A stretch of 64,000 nucleotides of DNA from Hippopus hippopus (lineage: Eukaryota > Mollusca > Bivalvia > Cardiida > Cardiidae). The stretch spans positions 46,087,412-46,151,411 of the forward strand of contig OX328109.1 in assembly GCA_946811185.2 (NCBI GenBank), read 5' to 3'. The notes under the pieces were generated by a model that was given only the letters and a program-made list of their open reading frames with translations, did no database searches and was not told the DNA's origin. How positions within the stretch are numbered: the stretch's first letter is position 1; every line of letters starts with the position of its first letter. Below, in pieces: positions 23,254-37,486 of the stretch. A program made the position numbers and the translations under genes.

Positions 23254-25288
23254 ATGACCCGAAGATTTAACATAGATATGCAGAGATTTCCCCCTCTTCA
23301 AATCAGCCAATCAAATCTCAGGCCTCTCTTAAATTATCCAATCACAGAAGGTTTTAGAAAATCAAAATGGCGTCCAATCAGCCAATCAAATCTCATCCCT
23401 CTCTTCAAATTATCCAATCAGAAAAGCTTTGAGAAATTCAATATTGCGCCCAATCAGCCTATCAAATTGCAGACACACCCCCACAATCATCCAATCAGAA
23501 AGCTTTGAGCCATATTAAAATGGCGCCCGAAAATATCGATAGAAAACAGTGAACAAATATCGGCATAAAAGTGGATTTTAAGTCTTCTTTGAAGGCTGTT
23601 ATGCAGTCCTTGGCAAACTGCCAGGCATGCACCCTCCACACATGCCAGATTTCACTGAAAATGGGCGAACATTTAAGAAAACAGGGTGACAGAAGACCTT
23701 GTTTTGGTGCCTTCTAGCACGCACCTTTCAAGAGTGATTTCCCCTGATCCCTTGATTCCTTGATTCGATTTGCTTTTCTAATTCAGGCCAACTGCCATAC
23801 TGCACATTGATACTTTAAATATGCTAAGATAATCAATGTACAGTGTAGAAACCCCAGAAAATAAGAAAATAATGTCACAAGTGGCAAAAAAAGACTGAAA
23901 ACTCTTTCAGTAGCAACTGCTTCCTATTGCATCAATCAAACAAAGGGAACTAAATTTTAATTTCTTTTTTTTTTTTTAATCTCTTTATACCATGACAAGG
24001 AATCCAGTTACGTCTACTACCATCTCATATGTGCCAGTTACGCACCCGCGAAAACATGAAAAATCGACTTATGGCACATTCCATAGCAGACGACACCTGT
24101 TGCTTAAGTCAATATAGGGAACAATTTTTTTTCTCAATTTCTCTTACTAGGGCCATTGAATTGGCATTGATACTTTAAATATGCTAAGATGATCAATGTA
24201 CAGTGTAGAAACCCCAGAAATAGTGTCAAAAGTGGCTAAAAAAGACTGAAAAAACTTTCAGTAGCAACTGCTTCCTATTTTATAAATCAAACAAAGGGAA
24301 CTAAATTTTAATTTTTTTTTTAATCTCTTTATACCGTGACAAGAAATCCAGTTGCGTTGACTACCGTCTCATATGTGCCAGTTATGCACCCGCGAAAACA
24401 TGAAAAATCAACTTACGGCACATTCCATAGCAGATGGCACCTGTTGCTTAAGTCAAATATAGGGATTTTTTCTTTCTTTTTCTCTTACTAGGGCCATTGA
24501 ATTGACATTGATACTTTGAATATGCTAAGATGATCAATGTACAGTGTAGAAATCTCAGAAAATAATGTCACAAGTTGCTAAAACAGACTGAAAACTCTTT
24601 CAGTAACAACTGATTTCTATCGCATAAGTCAAACAAAGGGAACTAAATTTTTAATTTTTTTTAATCTCTTTACACCATGACAAGAAATCCAGTTGCGTTG
24701 ACTACCGTCTCATACCTGCCAGTTACGTGCCCGCGAAAACATGAAAAATCAACTTACGGCACATTCTATAGCAGACGACACCTGTTGCTTAAGTCAAATA
24801 TAGGGAATTTTTTTTTTTTTCTCTTGCTATGGCCATTGAATTGGTTACGATGACTATCCCACTCATACGTGACCGTTACGTGCTGTGCATAAAATCATAA
24901 AATCAACCTGGACACTTTTGGAGGCAACTGATACATGTTGCACAAATCAAAGAAAGGTAAACCAAATTCGTTTTCATACCAGGGTCATGAAAAACATTGG
25001 ACCAAATTTGGTGACCGCGTGAGTCATAAGTCGATTTTATGTTTAACCGCTGTGCAAAAACATTGATTCAGAAGCTGTTGCATAAACTTTTTCCAATAAG
25101 AAATCTTGTTCTTGTTTGAAGAATTTAGAAATAGGCCAATGAAATACAATAAGATGTAAGAATGACTACTAATAAAAACAGGTAAAATAGATAAAATGGC
25201 AAAGTTGGAGATTCAACCTCTGACCATCAGGACCCAAAAGAGGTCTTGGTGCAGGGGTGAAACGCTCTTTGCGATTGAATAGGCTGAA
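23254..25288. repeat. Unit 12, B head without TATA-like box, B tail
   Basis: B at CAAATCAGCC, ATCACAG, GAAAGCTTT and TTTCAAGAG, but CGATAGAAA (A base) replaces the TATA-like box. SR1 has TTTCTTT and ACCATGACAAGG. The link is AGATGGCACC, leading to an A1-type SR3 (AGATGATCAATG). Confidence 0.95.
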
Positions 25289-27318
25289 ATGACCCGAAGA
25301 TTTAACATAGATATGCAGAGATTTCCCCCTCTTCCAATCAGCCAATCAAATCTCAGGCCTCTCTTAAATTATCCAATCATAGAAGGTTTTAGAAAATCAA
25401 AATGGCGTCCAATCAGCCAATCAAATCTCATCCCTCTCTTCAAATTATCCAATCAGAAAAGCTTTGAGAAATTCAATATTGCGCCCAATCAGCCTATCAA
25501 ATTGCAGACACACCCCCACAATCATCCAATCAGAAAACTTTGAGCCATATTAAAATGGCGCCCGAAAATATCGATAGAAAACAGTGAACAAATATCGGCA
25601 TAAAAGTGGATTTTAAGTCTTCTTTGAAGGCTGTTATGCAGTCCTTGGCAAACTGCCAGGCATGCACCCTCCACACATGCCAGATTTCACTGAAAATGGG
25701 CGAACATTTAAGAAAACAGGGTGACAGAAGACCTTGTTTTGGTGCCTTCTAGCACGCACCTTGCAACAGTGACTTCCCCTGATCCCTTGATTCCTTGATT
25801 CGATTTGCTTTTCTAATTCAGGCCAACTGCCATACTGCACATTGATACTTTAAATATGCTAAGATAATCAATGTACAGTGTAGAAACCCCAGAAAATAAG
25901 AAAATAATGTCTCAAGTGGCAAAAAAAGACTGAAAACTCTTTCAGTAGCAACTGCTTCCTATTGCATCAATCAAACAAAGGGAACTAAATTTTAATTTTT
26001 TTTTAATCTCTTTATACCGTGACAAGGAATCCAGTTACGTCTACTACCATCTCATATGTGCCAGTTACGCACCCGCGAAAACATGAAAAATCGACTTATG
26101 GCACATTCCATAGCAGACGACACCTGTTGCTTAAGTCAATATAGGGAACAAGTTTTTTTCTCAATTTCTCTTACTAGGGCCATTGAATTGGCATTGATAC
26201 TTTAAATATGCTAAGATGATCAATGTACAGTGTAGAAACCCCAGAAAATAGTGTCACAAGTGGCTAAAAAGGACTGAAAAAACTTTCAGTACCAACTGCT
26301 TCCTATTTCATAAATCAAACAAAGGGAACTAAATTTTAATTTTTTTTTAATCTCTTTATACCGTGACAAGAAATCCAGTTGCGTTGACTACCGTCTCATA
26401 TGTGCCAGTTATGCACCCGCGAAAACATGAAAAATCAACTTACGGCACATTCCATAGCAGACGACACCTGTTGCTTAAGTCAAATATAGGGATTTTTTCT
26501 TTCTTTTTCTCTTACTAGGGCCATTGAATTGGCATTGATACTTTAAATATGCTAAGATGATCAATGTACAGTGTAGAAATCTCAGAAAATAATGTCTCAA
26601 GTTGCTAAAACAGACTGAAAACTCTTTCAGTAACAACTGATTGCTATTGCATAAGTCAAACAAAGGGAACTAAATTTTTAATTTTTTTTAATCTCTTTAC
26701 ACCATGACAAGAAATCCAGTTGCGTTGACTACCGTCTCATACCTGCCAGTTACGTGCCCGCGAAAACATGAAAAATCAACTTACGGCACATTCTATAGCA
26801 GACGACACCTGTTGCTTAAGTCAAATATAGGGAATTTTTTTTTTCCTTTTCTCTTGCTATGGCCATTGAATTGGTTACGATGACTATCCCACTCATACGT
26901 GACCGTTACGTGCTGTGCATAAAATCATAAAATCAACCTGGACACTTTTGGAGGCAACTGATACATGTTGCACAAATCAAAGAAAGGTAAACCAAATTCG
27001 TTTTCATACCAGGGTCATGAAAAACATTGGACCAAATTTGGTGACCTCGTGAGTCATAAGTCGATTTTATGTTTAACCGCTGTGCAAAAACATTGATTCA
27101 GAAGCTGTTGCATAAACTTTTTCCAATAAGAAATCTTGTTCTTGTTTGAAGAATTTAGAAATAGGCCAATGAAATACAATAAGATGTAAGAATGACTACT
27201 AATAAAAACCGGTAAAATAGATAAAATGGCAAAGTTGGAGATTCAACCTCTGACCATCAGGACCCAAAAGAGGTCTTGGTGCAGGGGTGAAACGCTCTTT
27301 GCGATTGAATAGGCTGAA
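25289..27318. repeat. Unit 13, A head and A tail
   Basis: A throughout, with a short SR1 T-run (about 9). SR3 is B1 with a private GTCTCAAGTTGC near 26595, a change normally confined to A-type SR1. It removes a minus-strand stop and produces a short chance open frame at 26475-26663. Confidence 0.95.
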
Positions 27319-29354
27319 ATGACCCGAAGATTTAACATAGATATGCAGAGATTTCCCCCTCTTCAAATCAGCCAATCAAATCTCAGGCCTCTCTTAAATT
27401 ATCCAATCACAGAAGGTTTTAGAAAATCAAAATGGCGTCCAATCAGCCAATCAAATCTCATCCCTCTCTTCAAATTATCCAATCAGAAAAGCTTTGAGAA
27501 ATTCAATATTGCGCCCAATCAGCCTATCAAATTGCAGACACACCCCCACAATCATCCAATCAGAAAGCTTTGAGCCATATTAAAATGGCGCCCGAAAATA
27601 TCGATAGAAAACAGTGAACAAATATCGGCATAAAAGTGGATTTTAAGTCTTCTTTGAAGGCTGTTATGCAGTCCTTGGCAAACTGCCAGGCATGCACCCT
27701 CCACACATGCCAGATTTCACTGAAAATGGGCGAACATTTAAGAAAACAGGGTGACAGAAGACCTTGTTTTGGTGCCTTCTAGCACGCACCTTTCAAGAGT
27801 GATTTCCCCTGATCCCTTGATTCCTTGATTCGATTTGCTTTTCTAATTCAGGCCAACTGCCATACTGCACATTGATACTTTAAATATGCTAAGATAATCA
27901 ATGTACAGTGTAGAAACCCCAGAAAATAAGAAAATAATGTCACAAGTGGCAAAAAAAGACTGAAAACTCTTTCAGTAGCAACTGCTTCCTATTGCATCAA
28001 TCAAACAAAGGGAACTAAATTTTAATTTTTTTTTTTTTTTTTAATCTCTTTATACCATGACAAGGAATCCAGTTACGTCTACTACCATCTCATATGTGCC
28101 AGTTACGCACCCGCGAAAACATGAAAAATCGACTTATGGCACATTCCATAGCAGACGACACCTGTTGCTTAAGTCAATATAGGGAACAATTTTTTTTCTC
28201 AATTTCTCTTACTAGGGCCATTGAATTGGCATTGATACTTTAAATATGCTAAGATGATCAATGTACAGTGTAGAAACCCCAGAAATAGTGTCAAAAGTGG
28301 CTAAAAAAGACTGAAAAAACTTTCAGTAGCAACTGCTTCCTATTTTATAAATCAAACAAAGGGAACTAAATTTTAATTTTTTTTTTAATCTCTTTATACC
28401 GTGACAAGAAATCCAGTTGCGTTGACTACCGTCTCATATGTGCCAGTTATGCACCCGCGAAAACATGAAAAATCAACTTACGGCACATTCCATAGCAGTT
28501 GGCACCTGTTGCTTAAGTCAAATATAGGGATTTTTTCTTTCTTTTTCTCTTACTAGGGCCATTGAATTCACATTGATACTTTGAATATGCTAAGGTGATT
28601 AATGTACAGTGTAGAAATCTCAGAAAATAATGTCACAAGTTGCTAAAACAGACTGAAAACTCTTTCAGTAACAACTGATTTCTATCGCATAAGTCAAACA
28701 AAGGGAACTAAATTTTTAATTTTTTTTAATCTCTTTACACCATGACAAGAAATCCAGTTGCGTTGACTACCGTCTCATACCTGCCAGTTACGTGCCCGCG
28801 AAAACATGAAAAATCAACTTACGGCACATTCTATAGCAGACGATACCTGTTGCTTAAGTCAAATATAGGGAATTTTTTTTTTTTTTCTCTTGCTATGGCC
28901 ATTGAATTGGTTACGATGACTATCCCACTCATACGTGACCGTTACGTGCTGTGCATAAAATCATAAAATCAACCTGGACACTTTTGGAGGCAACTGATAC
29001 ATGTTGCACAAATCAAAGAAAGGTAAACCAAATTCGTTTTCATACCAGGGTCATGAAAAACATTGGACCAAATTTGGTGACCGCGTGAGTCATAAGTCGA
29101 TTTTATGTTTAACCGCTGTGCAAAAACATTGATTCAGAAGCTGTTGCATAAACTTTTTCCAATAAGAAATCTTGTTCTTGTTTGAAGAATTTAGAAATAG
29201 GCCAATGAAATACAATAAGATGTAAGAATGACTACTAATAAAAACCGGTAAAATAGATAAAATGGCAAAGTTGGAGATTCAACCTCTGACCATCAGGACC
29301 CAAAAGAGGTCTTGGTGCAGGGGTGAAACGCTCTTTGCGATTGAATAGGCTGAA
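27319..29354. repeat. Unit 14, B head without TATA-like box, B tail
   Basis: B head with CGATAGAAA and a long SR1 T-run (about 17). The link is AGTTGGCACC. The A2-type SR3 carries two changes shared only with the next dimer: GAATTC at 28564-28569 and CGATACCTG near 28841. The spacer ends with B-type ACCGG although an A head follows. Confidence 0.95.
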
Positions 29355-31385
29355 ATGACCCGAAGATTTAACATAGATATGCAGAGATTTCCCCCTCTTC
29401 CAATCAGCCAATCAAATCTCAGGCCTCTCTTAAATTATCCAATCATAGAAGGTTTTAGAAAATCAAAATGGCGTCCAATCAGCCAATCAAATCTCATCCC
29501 TCTCTTCAAATTATCCAATCAGAAAAGCTTTGAGAAATTCAATATTGCGCCCAATCAGCCTATCAAATTGCAGACACACCCCCACAATCATCCAATCAGA
29601 AAACTTTGAGCCATATTAAAATGGCGCCCGAAAATATCGATAGAAAACAGTGAACAAATATCGGCATAAAAGTGGATTTTAAGTCTTCTTTGAAGGCTGT
29701 TATGCAGTCCTTGGCAAACTGCCAGGCATGCACCCTCCACACATGCCAGATTTCACTGAAAATGGGCGAACATTTAAGAAAACAGGGTGACAGAAGACCT
29801 TGTTTTGGTGCCTTCTAGCACGCACCTTGCAACAGTGACTTCCCCTGATCCCTTGATTCCTTGATTCGATTTGCTTTTCTAATTCAGGCCAACTGCCATA
29901 CTGCACATTGATACTTTAAATATGCTAAGATAATCAATGTACAGTGTAGAAACCCCAGAAAATAAGAAAATAATGTCTCAAGTGGCAAAAAAAGACTGAA
30001 AACTCTTTCAGTAGCAACTGCTTCCTATTGCATCAATCAAACAAAGGGAACTAAATTTTAATTTTTTTTTTAATCTCTTTATACCGTGACAAGGAATCCA
30101 GTTACGTCTACTACCATCTCATATGTGCCAGTTACGCACCCGCGAAAACATGAAAAATCGACTTATGGCACATTCCATAGCAGACGACACCTGTTGCTTA
30201 AGTCAATATAGGGAACAAGTTTTTTTCTCAATTTCTCTTACTAGGGCCATTGAATTGGCATTGATACTTTAAATATGCTAAGATGATCAATGTACAGTGT
30301 AGAAACCCCAGAAAATAGTGTCACAAGTGGCTAAAAAGGACTGAAAAAACTTTCAGTACCAACTGCTTCCTATTTCATAAATCAAACAAAGGGAACTAAA
30401 TTTTAATTTTTTTTTAATCTCTTTATACCGTGACAAGAAATCCAGTTGCGTTGACTACCGTCTCATATGTGCCAGTTATGCACCCGCGAAAACATGAAAA
30501 ATCAACTTACGGCACATTCCATAGCAGACGACACCTGTTGCTTAAGTCAAATATAGGGATTTTTTCTTTCTTTTTCTCTTACTAGGGCCATTGAATTGGC
30601 ATTGATACTTTAAATATGCTAAGATGATCAATGTACAGTGTAGAAATCTCAGAAAATAATGTCACAAGTTGCTAAAACAGACTGAAAACTCTTTCAGTAA
30701 CAACTGATTTCTATTGCATAAGTCAAACAAAGGGAACTAAATTTTTAATTTTTTTTAATCTCTTTACACCATGACAAGAAATCCAGTTGCGTTGACTACC
30801 GTCTCATATCTGCCAGTTACGTGCCCGCGAAAACATGAAAAATCAACTTACGGCACATTCTATAGCAGACGACACCTGTTGCTTAAGTCAAATATAGGGA
30901 ATTTTTTTTTTCCTTTTCTCTTGCTATGGCCATTGAATTGGTTACGATGACTATCCCACTCATACGTGACCGTTACGTGCTGTGCATAAAATCATAAAAT
31001 CAACCTGGACACTTTTGGAGGCAACTGATACATGTTGCACAAATCAAAGAAAGGTAAACCAAATTCGTTTTCATACCAGGGTCATGAAAAACATTGGACC
31101 AAATTTGGTGACCTCGTGAGTCATAAGTCGATTTTATGTTTAACCGCTGTGCAAAAACATTGATTCAGAAGCTGTTGCATAAACTTTTTCCAATAAGAAA
31201 TCTTGTTCTTGTTTGAAGAATTTAGAAATAGGCCAATGAAATACAATAAGATGTAAGAATGACTACTAATAAAAACCGGTAAAATAGATAAAATGGCAAA
31301 GTTGGAGATTCAACCTCTGACCATCAGGACCCAAAAGAGGTCTTGGTGCAGGGGTGAAACGCTCTTTGCGATTGAATAGGCTGAA
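29355..31385. repeat. Unit 15, A head and A tail
   Basis: A throughout. The following SR3 is the B2 variant (GATTTCTATTG with CATATCTGCC). No private change was noticed. Confidence 0.95.
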
Positions 31386-33420
31386 ATGACCCGAAGATTT
31401 AACATAGATATGCAGAGATTTCCCCCTCTTCAAATCAGCCAATCAAATCTCAGGCCTCTCTTAAATTATCCAATCACAGAAGGTTTTAGAAAATCAAAAT
31501 GGCGTCCAATCAGCCAATCAAATCTCATCCCTCTCTTCAAATTATCCAATCAGAAAAGCTTTGAGAAATTCAATATTGCGCCCAATCAGCCTATCAAATT
31601 GCAGACACACCCCCACAATCATCCAATCAGAAAGCTTTGAGCCATATTAAAATGGCGCCCGAAAATATCGATATAAAACAGTGAACAAATATCGGCATAA
31701 AAGTGGATTTTAAGTCTTCTTTGAAGGCTGTTATGCAGTCCTTGGCAAACTGCCAGGCATGCACCCTCCACACATGCCAGATTTCACTGAAAATGGGCGA
31801 ACATTTAAGAAAACAGGGTGACAGAAGACCTTGTTTTGGTGCCTTCTAGCACGCACCTTTCAAGAGTGATTTCCCCTGATCCCTTGATTCCTTGATTCGA
31901 TTTGCTTTTCTAATTCAGGCCAACTGCCATACTGCACATTGATACTTTAAATATGCTAAGATAATCAATGTACAGTGTAGAAACCCCAGAAAATAAGAAA
32001 ATAATGTCACAAGTGGCAAAAAAAGACTGAAAACTCTTTCAGTAGCAACTGCTTCCTATTGCATCAATCAAACAAAGGGAACTAAATTTTAATTTTTTTT
32101 TTTTTTTTAATCTCTTTATACCATGACAAGGAATCCAGTTACGTCTACTACCATCTCATATGTGCCAGTTACGCACCCGCGAAAACATGAAAAATCGACT
32201 TATGGCACATTCCATAGCAGACGACACCTGTTGCTTAAGTCAATATAGGGAACAATTTTTTTTCTCAATTTCTCTTACTAGGGCCATTGAATTGGCATTG
32301 ATACTTTAAATATGCTAAGATGATCAATGTACAGTGTAGAAACCCCAGAAATAGTGTCAAAAGTGGCTAAAAAAGACTGAAAAAACTTTCAGTAGCAACT
32401 GCTTCCTATTTTATAAATCAAACAAAGGGAACTAAATTTTAATTTTTTTTTTAATCTCTTTATACCGTGACAAGAAATCCAGTTGCGTTGACTACCGTCT
32501 CATATGTGCCAGTTATGCACCCGCGAAAACATGAAAAATCAACTTACGGCACATTCCATAGCAGTTGGCACCTGTTGCTTAAGTCAAATATAGGGATTTT
32601 TTCTTTCTTTTTCTCTTACTAGGGCCATTGAATTCACATTGATACTTTGAATATGCTAAGGTGATTAATGTACAGTGTAGAAATCTCAGAAAATAATGTC
32701 ACAAGTTGCTAAAACAGACTGAAAACTCTTTCAGTAACAACTGATTTCTATCGCATAAGTCAAACAAAGGGAACTAAATTTTTAATTTTTTTTAATCTCT
32801 TTACACCATGACAAGAAATCCAGTTGCGTTGACTACCGTCTCATACCTGCCAGTTACGTGCCCGCGAAAACATGAAAAATCAACTTACGGCACATTCTAT
32901 AGCAGACGATACCTGTTGCTTAAGTCAAATATAGGGAATTTTTTTTTTTTTTCTCTTGCTATGGCCATTGAATTGGTTACGATGACTATCCCACTCATAC
33001 GTGACCGTTACGTGCTGTGCATAAAATCATAAAATCAACCTGGACACTTTTGGAGGCAACTGATACATGTTGCACAAATCAAAGAAAGGTAAACCAAATT
33101 CGTTTTCATACCAGGGTCATGAAAAACATTGGACCAAATTTGGTGACCGCGTGAGTCATAAGTCGATTTTATGTTTAACCGCTGTGCAAAAACATTGATT
33201 CAGAAGCTGTTGCATAAACTTTTTCCAATAAGAAATCTTGTTCTTGTTTGAAGAATTTAGAAATAGGCCAATGAAATACAATAAGATGTAAGAATGACTA
33301 CTAATAAAAACCGGTAAAATAGATAAAATGGCAAAGTTGGAGATTCAACCTCTGACCATCAGGACCCAAAAGAGGTCTTGGTGCAGGGGTGAAACGCTCT
33401 TTGCGATTGAATAGGCTGAA
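31386..33420. repeat. Unit 16, B head with TATA-like box, B tail
   Basis: B throughout, TATA-like box at 31672. SR3 repeats the private pair of the previous dimer: GAATTC at 32630-32635 and CGATACCTG near 32907, each 4,066 bp from its partner, with ACCGG before the A head as well. Confidence 0.95.
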
Positions 33421-35455
33421 ATGACCCGAAGATTTAACATAGATATGCAGAGATTTCCCCCTCTTCCAATCAGCCAATCAAATCTCAGGCCTCTCTTAAA
33501 TTATCCAATCATAGAAGGTTTTAGAAAATCAAAATGGCGTCCAATCAGCCAATCAAATCTCATCCCTCTCTTCAAATTATCCAATCAGAAAAGCTTTGAG
33601 AAATTCAATATTGCGCCCAATCAGCCTATCAAATTGCAGACACACCCCCACAATCATCCAATCAGAAAACTTTGAGCCATATTAAAATGGCGCCCGAAAA
33701 TATCGATAGAAAACAGTGAACAAATATCGGCATAAAAGTGGATTTTAAGTCTTCTTTGAAGGCTGTTATGCAGTCCTTGGCAAACTGCCAGGCATGCACC
33801 CTCCACACATGCCAGATTTCACTGAAAATGGGCGAACATTTAAGAAAACAGGGTGACAGAAGACCTTGTTTTGGTGCCTTCTAGCACGCACCTTGCAACA
33901 GTGACTTCCCCTGATCCCTTGATTCCTTGATTCGATTTGCTTTTCTAATTCAGGCCAACTGCCATACTGCACATTGATACTTTAAATATGCTAAGATAAT
34001 CAATGTACAGTGTAGAAACCCCAGAAAATAAGAAAATAATGTCTCAAGTGGCAAAAAAAGACTGAAAACTCTTTCAGTAGCAACTGCTTCCTATTGCATC
34101 AATCAAACAAAGGGAACTAAATTTTAATTTTTTTTTTTTTTAATCTCTTTATTCCGTGACAAGGAATCCAGTTACATCTACTACCATCTCATATGTGCCA
34201 GTTACGCATCCGCGAAAACATGAAAAATCGACTTATGGCACATTCCATAGCAGACGACACCTGTTGCTTAAGTCAATATAGGGAACAAGTTTTTTTCTCA
34301 ATTTCTCTTACTAGGGCCATTGAATTGGCATTGATACTTTAAATATGCTAAGATGATCAATGTACAGTGTAGAAACCCCAGAAAATAGTGTCACAAGTGG
34401 CTAAAAAGGACTGAAAAAACTTTCAGTACCAACTGCTTCCTATTTCATAAATCAAACAAAGGGAACTAAATTTTAATTTTTTTTTAATCTCTTTATACCG
34501 TGACAAGAAATCCAGTTGCGTTGACTACCGTCTCATATGTGCCAGTTATGCACCCGCGAAAACATGAAAAATCAACTTACGGCACATTCCATAGCAGACG
34601 ACACCTGTTGCTTAAGTCAAATATAGGGATTTTTTCTTTCTTTTTCTCTTACTAGGGCCATTGAATTGGCATTGATACTTTAAATATGCTAAGATGATCA
34701 ATGTACAGTGTAGAAATCTCAGAAAATAATGTCACAAGTTGCTAAAACAGACTGAAAACTCTTTCAGTAACAACTGATTGCTATTGCATAAGTCAAACAA
34801 AGGGAACTAAATTTTTAATTTTTTTTAATCTCTTTACACCATGACAAGAAATCCAGTTGCGTTGACTACCGTCTCATACCTGCCAGTTACGTGCCCGCGA
34901 AAACATGAAAAATCAACTTACGGCACATTCTATAGCAGACGACACCTGTTGCTTAAGTCAAATATAGGGAATTTTTTTTTTCCTTTTCTCTTGCTATGGC
35001 CATTGAATTGGTTACGATGACTATCCCACTCATACGTGACCGTTACGTGCTGTGCATAAAATCATAAAATCAACCTGGACACTTTTGGAGGCAACTGATA
35101 CATGTTGCACAAATCAAAGAAAGGTAAACCAAATTCGTTTTCATACCAGGGTCATGAAAAACATTGGACCAAATTTGGTGACCTCGTGAGTCATAAGTCG
35201 ATTTTATGTTTAACCGCTGTGCAAAAACATTGATTCAGAAGCTGTTGCATAAACTTTTTCCAATAAGAAATCTTGTTCTTGTTTGAAGAATTTAGAAATA
35301 GGCCAATGAAATACAATAAGATATAAGAATGACTACTAATAAAAACCGGTAAAATAGATAAAATGGCAAAGTTGGAGATTCAACCTCTGACCATCAGGAC
35401 CCAAAAGAGGTCTTGGTGCAGGGGTGAAACGCTCTTTGCGATTGAATAGGCTGAA
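33421..35455. repeat. Unit 17, A head and A tail
   Basis: A markers throughout, with a cluster of private changes in SR1: TTTATTCCGTG near 34149, GTTACATCTAC near 34172 and ACGCATCCGCG near 34205. SR3 is B1. The spacer has a private AGATATAAG near 35322. Confidence 0.95.
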
Positions 35456-37486
35456 ATGACCCGAAGATTTAACATAGATATGCAGAGATTTCCCCCTCTT
35501 CAAATCAGCCAATCAAATCTCAGGCCTCTCTTAAATTATCCAATCACAGAAGGTTTTAGAAAATCAAAATGGCGTCCAATCAGCCAATCAAATCTCATCC
35601 CTCTCTTCAAATTATCCAATCAGAAAAGCTTTGAGAAATTCAATATTGCGCCCAATCAGCCTATCAAATTGCAGACACACCCCCACAATCATCCAATCAG
35701 AAAACTTTGAGCCATATTAAAATGGCGCCCGAAAATATCGATAGAAAACAGTGAACAAATATCGGCATAAAAGTGGATTTTAAGTCTTCTTTGAAGGCTG
35801 TTATGCAGTCCTTGGCAAACTGCCAGGCATGCACCCTCCACACATGCCAGATTTCACTGAAAATGGGCGAACATTTAAGAAAACAGGGTGACAGAAGACC
35901 TTGTTTTGGTGCCTTCTAGCACGCACCTTGCAACAGTGACTTCCCCTGATCCCTTGATTCCTTGATTCGATTTGCTTTTCTAATTCAGGCCAACTGCCAT
36001 ACTGCACATTGATACTTTAAATATGCTAAGATAATCAATGTACAGTGTAGAAACCCCAGAAAATAAGAAAATAATGTCTCAAGTGGCAAAAAAAGACTGA
36101 AAACTCTTTCAGTAGCAACTGCTTCCTATTGCATCAATCAAACAAAGGGAACTAAATTTTAATTTTTTTTTTAATCTCTTTATACCGTGACAAGGAATCC
36201 AGTTACGTCTACTACCATCTCATATGTGCCAGTTACGCACCCGCGAAAACATGAAAAATCGACTTATGGCACATTCCATAGCAGACGACACCTGTTGCTT
36301 AAGTCAATATAGGGAACAAGTTTTTTTCTCAATTTCTCTTACTAGGGCCATTGAATTGGCATTGATACTTTAAATATGCTAAGATGATCAATGTACAGTG
36401 TAGAAACCCCAGAAAATAGTGTCACAAGTGGCTAAAAAGGACTGAAAAAACTTTCAGTACCAACTGCTTCCTATTTCATAAATCAAACAAAGGGAACTAA
36501 ATTTTAATTTTTTTTTAATCTCTTTATACCGTGACAAGAAATCCAGTTGCGTTGACTACCGTCTCATATGTGCCAGTTATGCACCCGCGAAAACATGAAA
36601 AATCAACTTACGGCACATTCCATAGCAGACGACACCTGTTGCTTAAGTCAAATATAGGGATTTTTTCTTTCTTTTTCTCTTACTAGGGCCATTGAATTGG
36701 CATTGATACTTTAAATATGCTAAGATGATCAATGTACAGTGTAGAAATCTCAGAAAATAATGTCACAAGTTGCTAAAACAGACTGAAAACTCTTTCAGTA
36801 ACAACTGATTTCTATTGCATAAGTCAAACAAAGGGAACTAAATTTTTAATTTTTTTTAATCTCTTTACACCATGACAAGAAATCCAGTTGCGTTGACTAC
36901 CGTCTCATATCTGCCAGTTACGTGCCCGCGAAAACATGAAAAATCAACTTACGGCACATTCTATAGCAGACGACACCTGTTGCTTAAGTCAAATATAGGG
37001 AATTTTTTTTTTCCTTTTCTCTTGCTATGGCCATTGAATTGGTTACGATGACTATCCCACTCATACGTGACCGTTACGTGCTGTGCATAAAATCATAAAA
37101 TCAACCTGGACACTTTTGGAGGCAACTGATACATGTTGCACAAATCAAAGAAAGGTAAACCAAATTCGTTTTCATACCAGGGTCATGAAAAACATTGGAC
37201 CAAATTTGGTGACCTCGTGAGTCATAAGTCGATTTTATGTTTAACCGCTGTGCAAAAACATTGATTCAGAAGCTGTTGCATAAACTTTTTCCAATAAGAA
37301 ATCTTGTTCTTGTTTGAAGAATTTAGAAATAGGCCAATGAAATACAATAAGATGTAAGAATGACTACTAATAAAAACCGGTAAAATAGATAAAATGGCAA
37401 AGTTGGAGATTCAACCTCTGACCATCAGGACCCAAAAGAGGTCTTGGTGCAGGGGTGAAACGCTCTTTGCGATTGAATAGGCTGAA
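35456..37486. repeat. Unit 18, recombinant: B start of head, A remainder
   Basis: B at CAAATCAGCC and ATCACAG, then A at GAAAACTTT, CGATAGAAA, TTGCAACAG, GTCTCAAG, ACCGTGACAAGG, AACAAGTTT and GTGTCACAAG, ending in the A-type link AGACGACACC. The switch lies between about 35547 and 35704, in the CCAAT block. Because its tail is A, a B unit follows again. Confidence 0.95.

Noticed and set aside
26475..26663. 62-residue minus-strand open frame
   Set aside because: Created by one private base change (GTCTCAAG) in one unit of the array.
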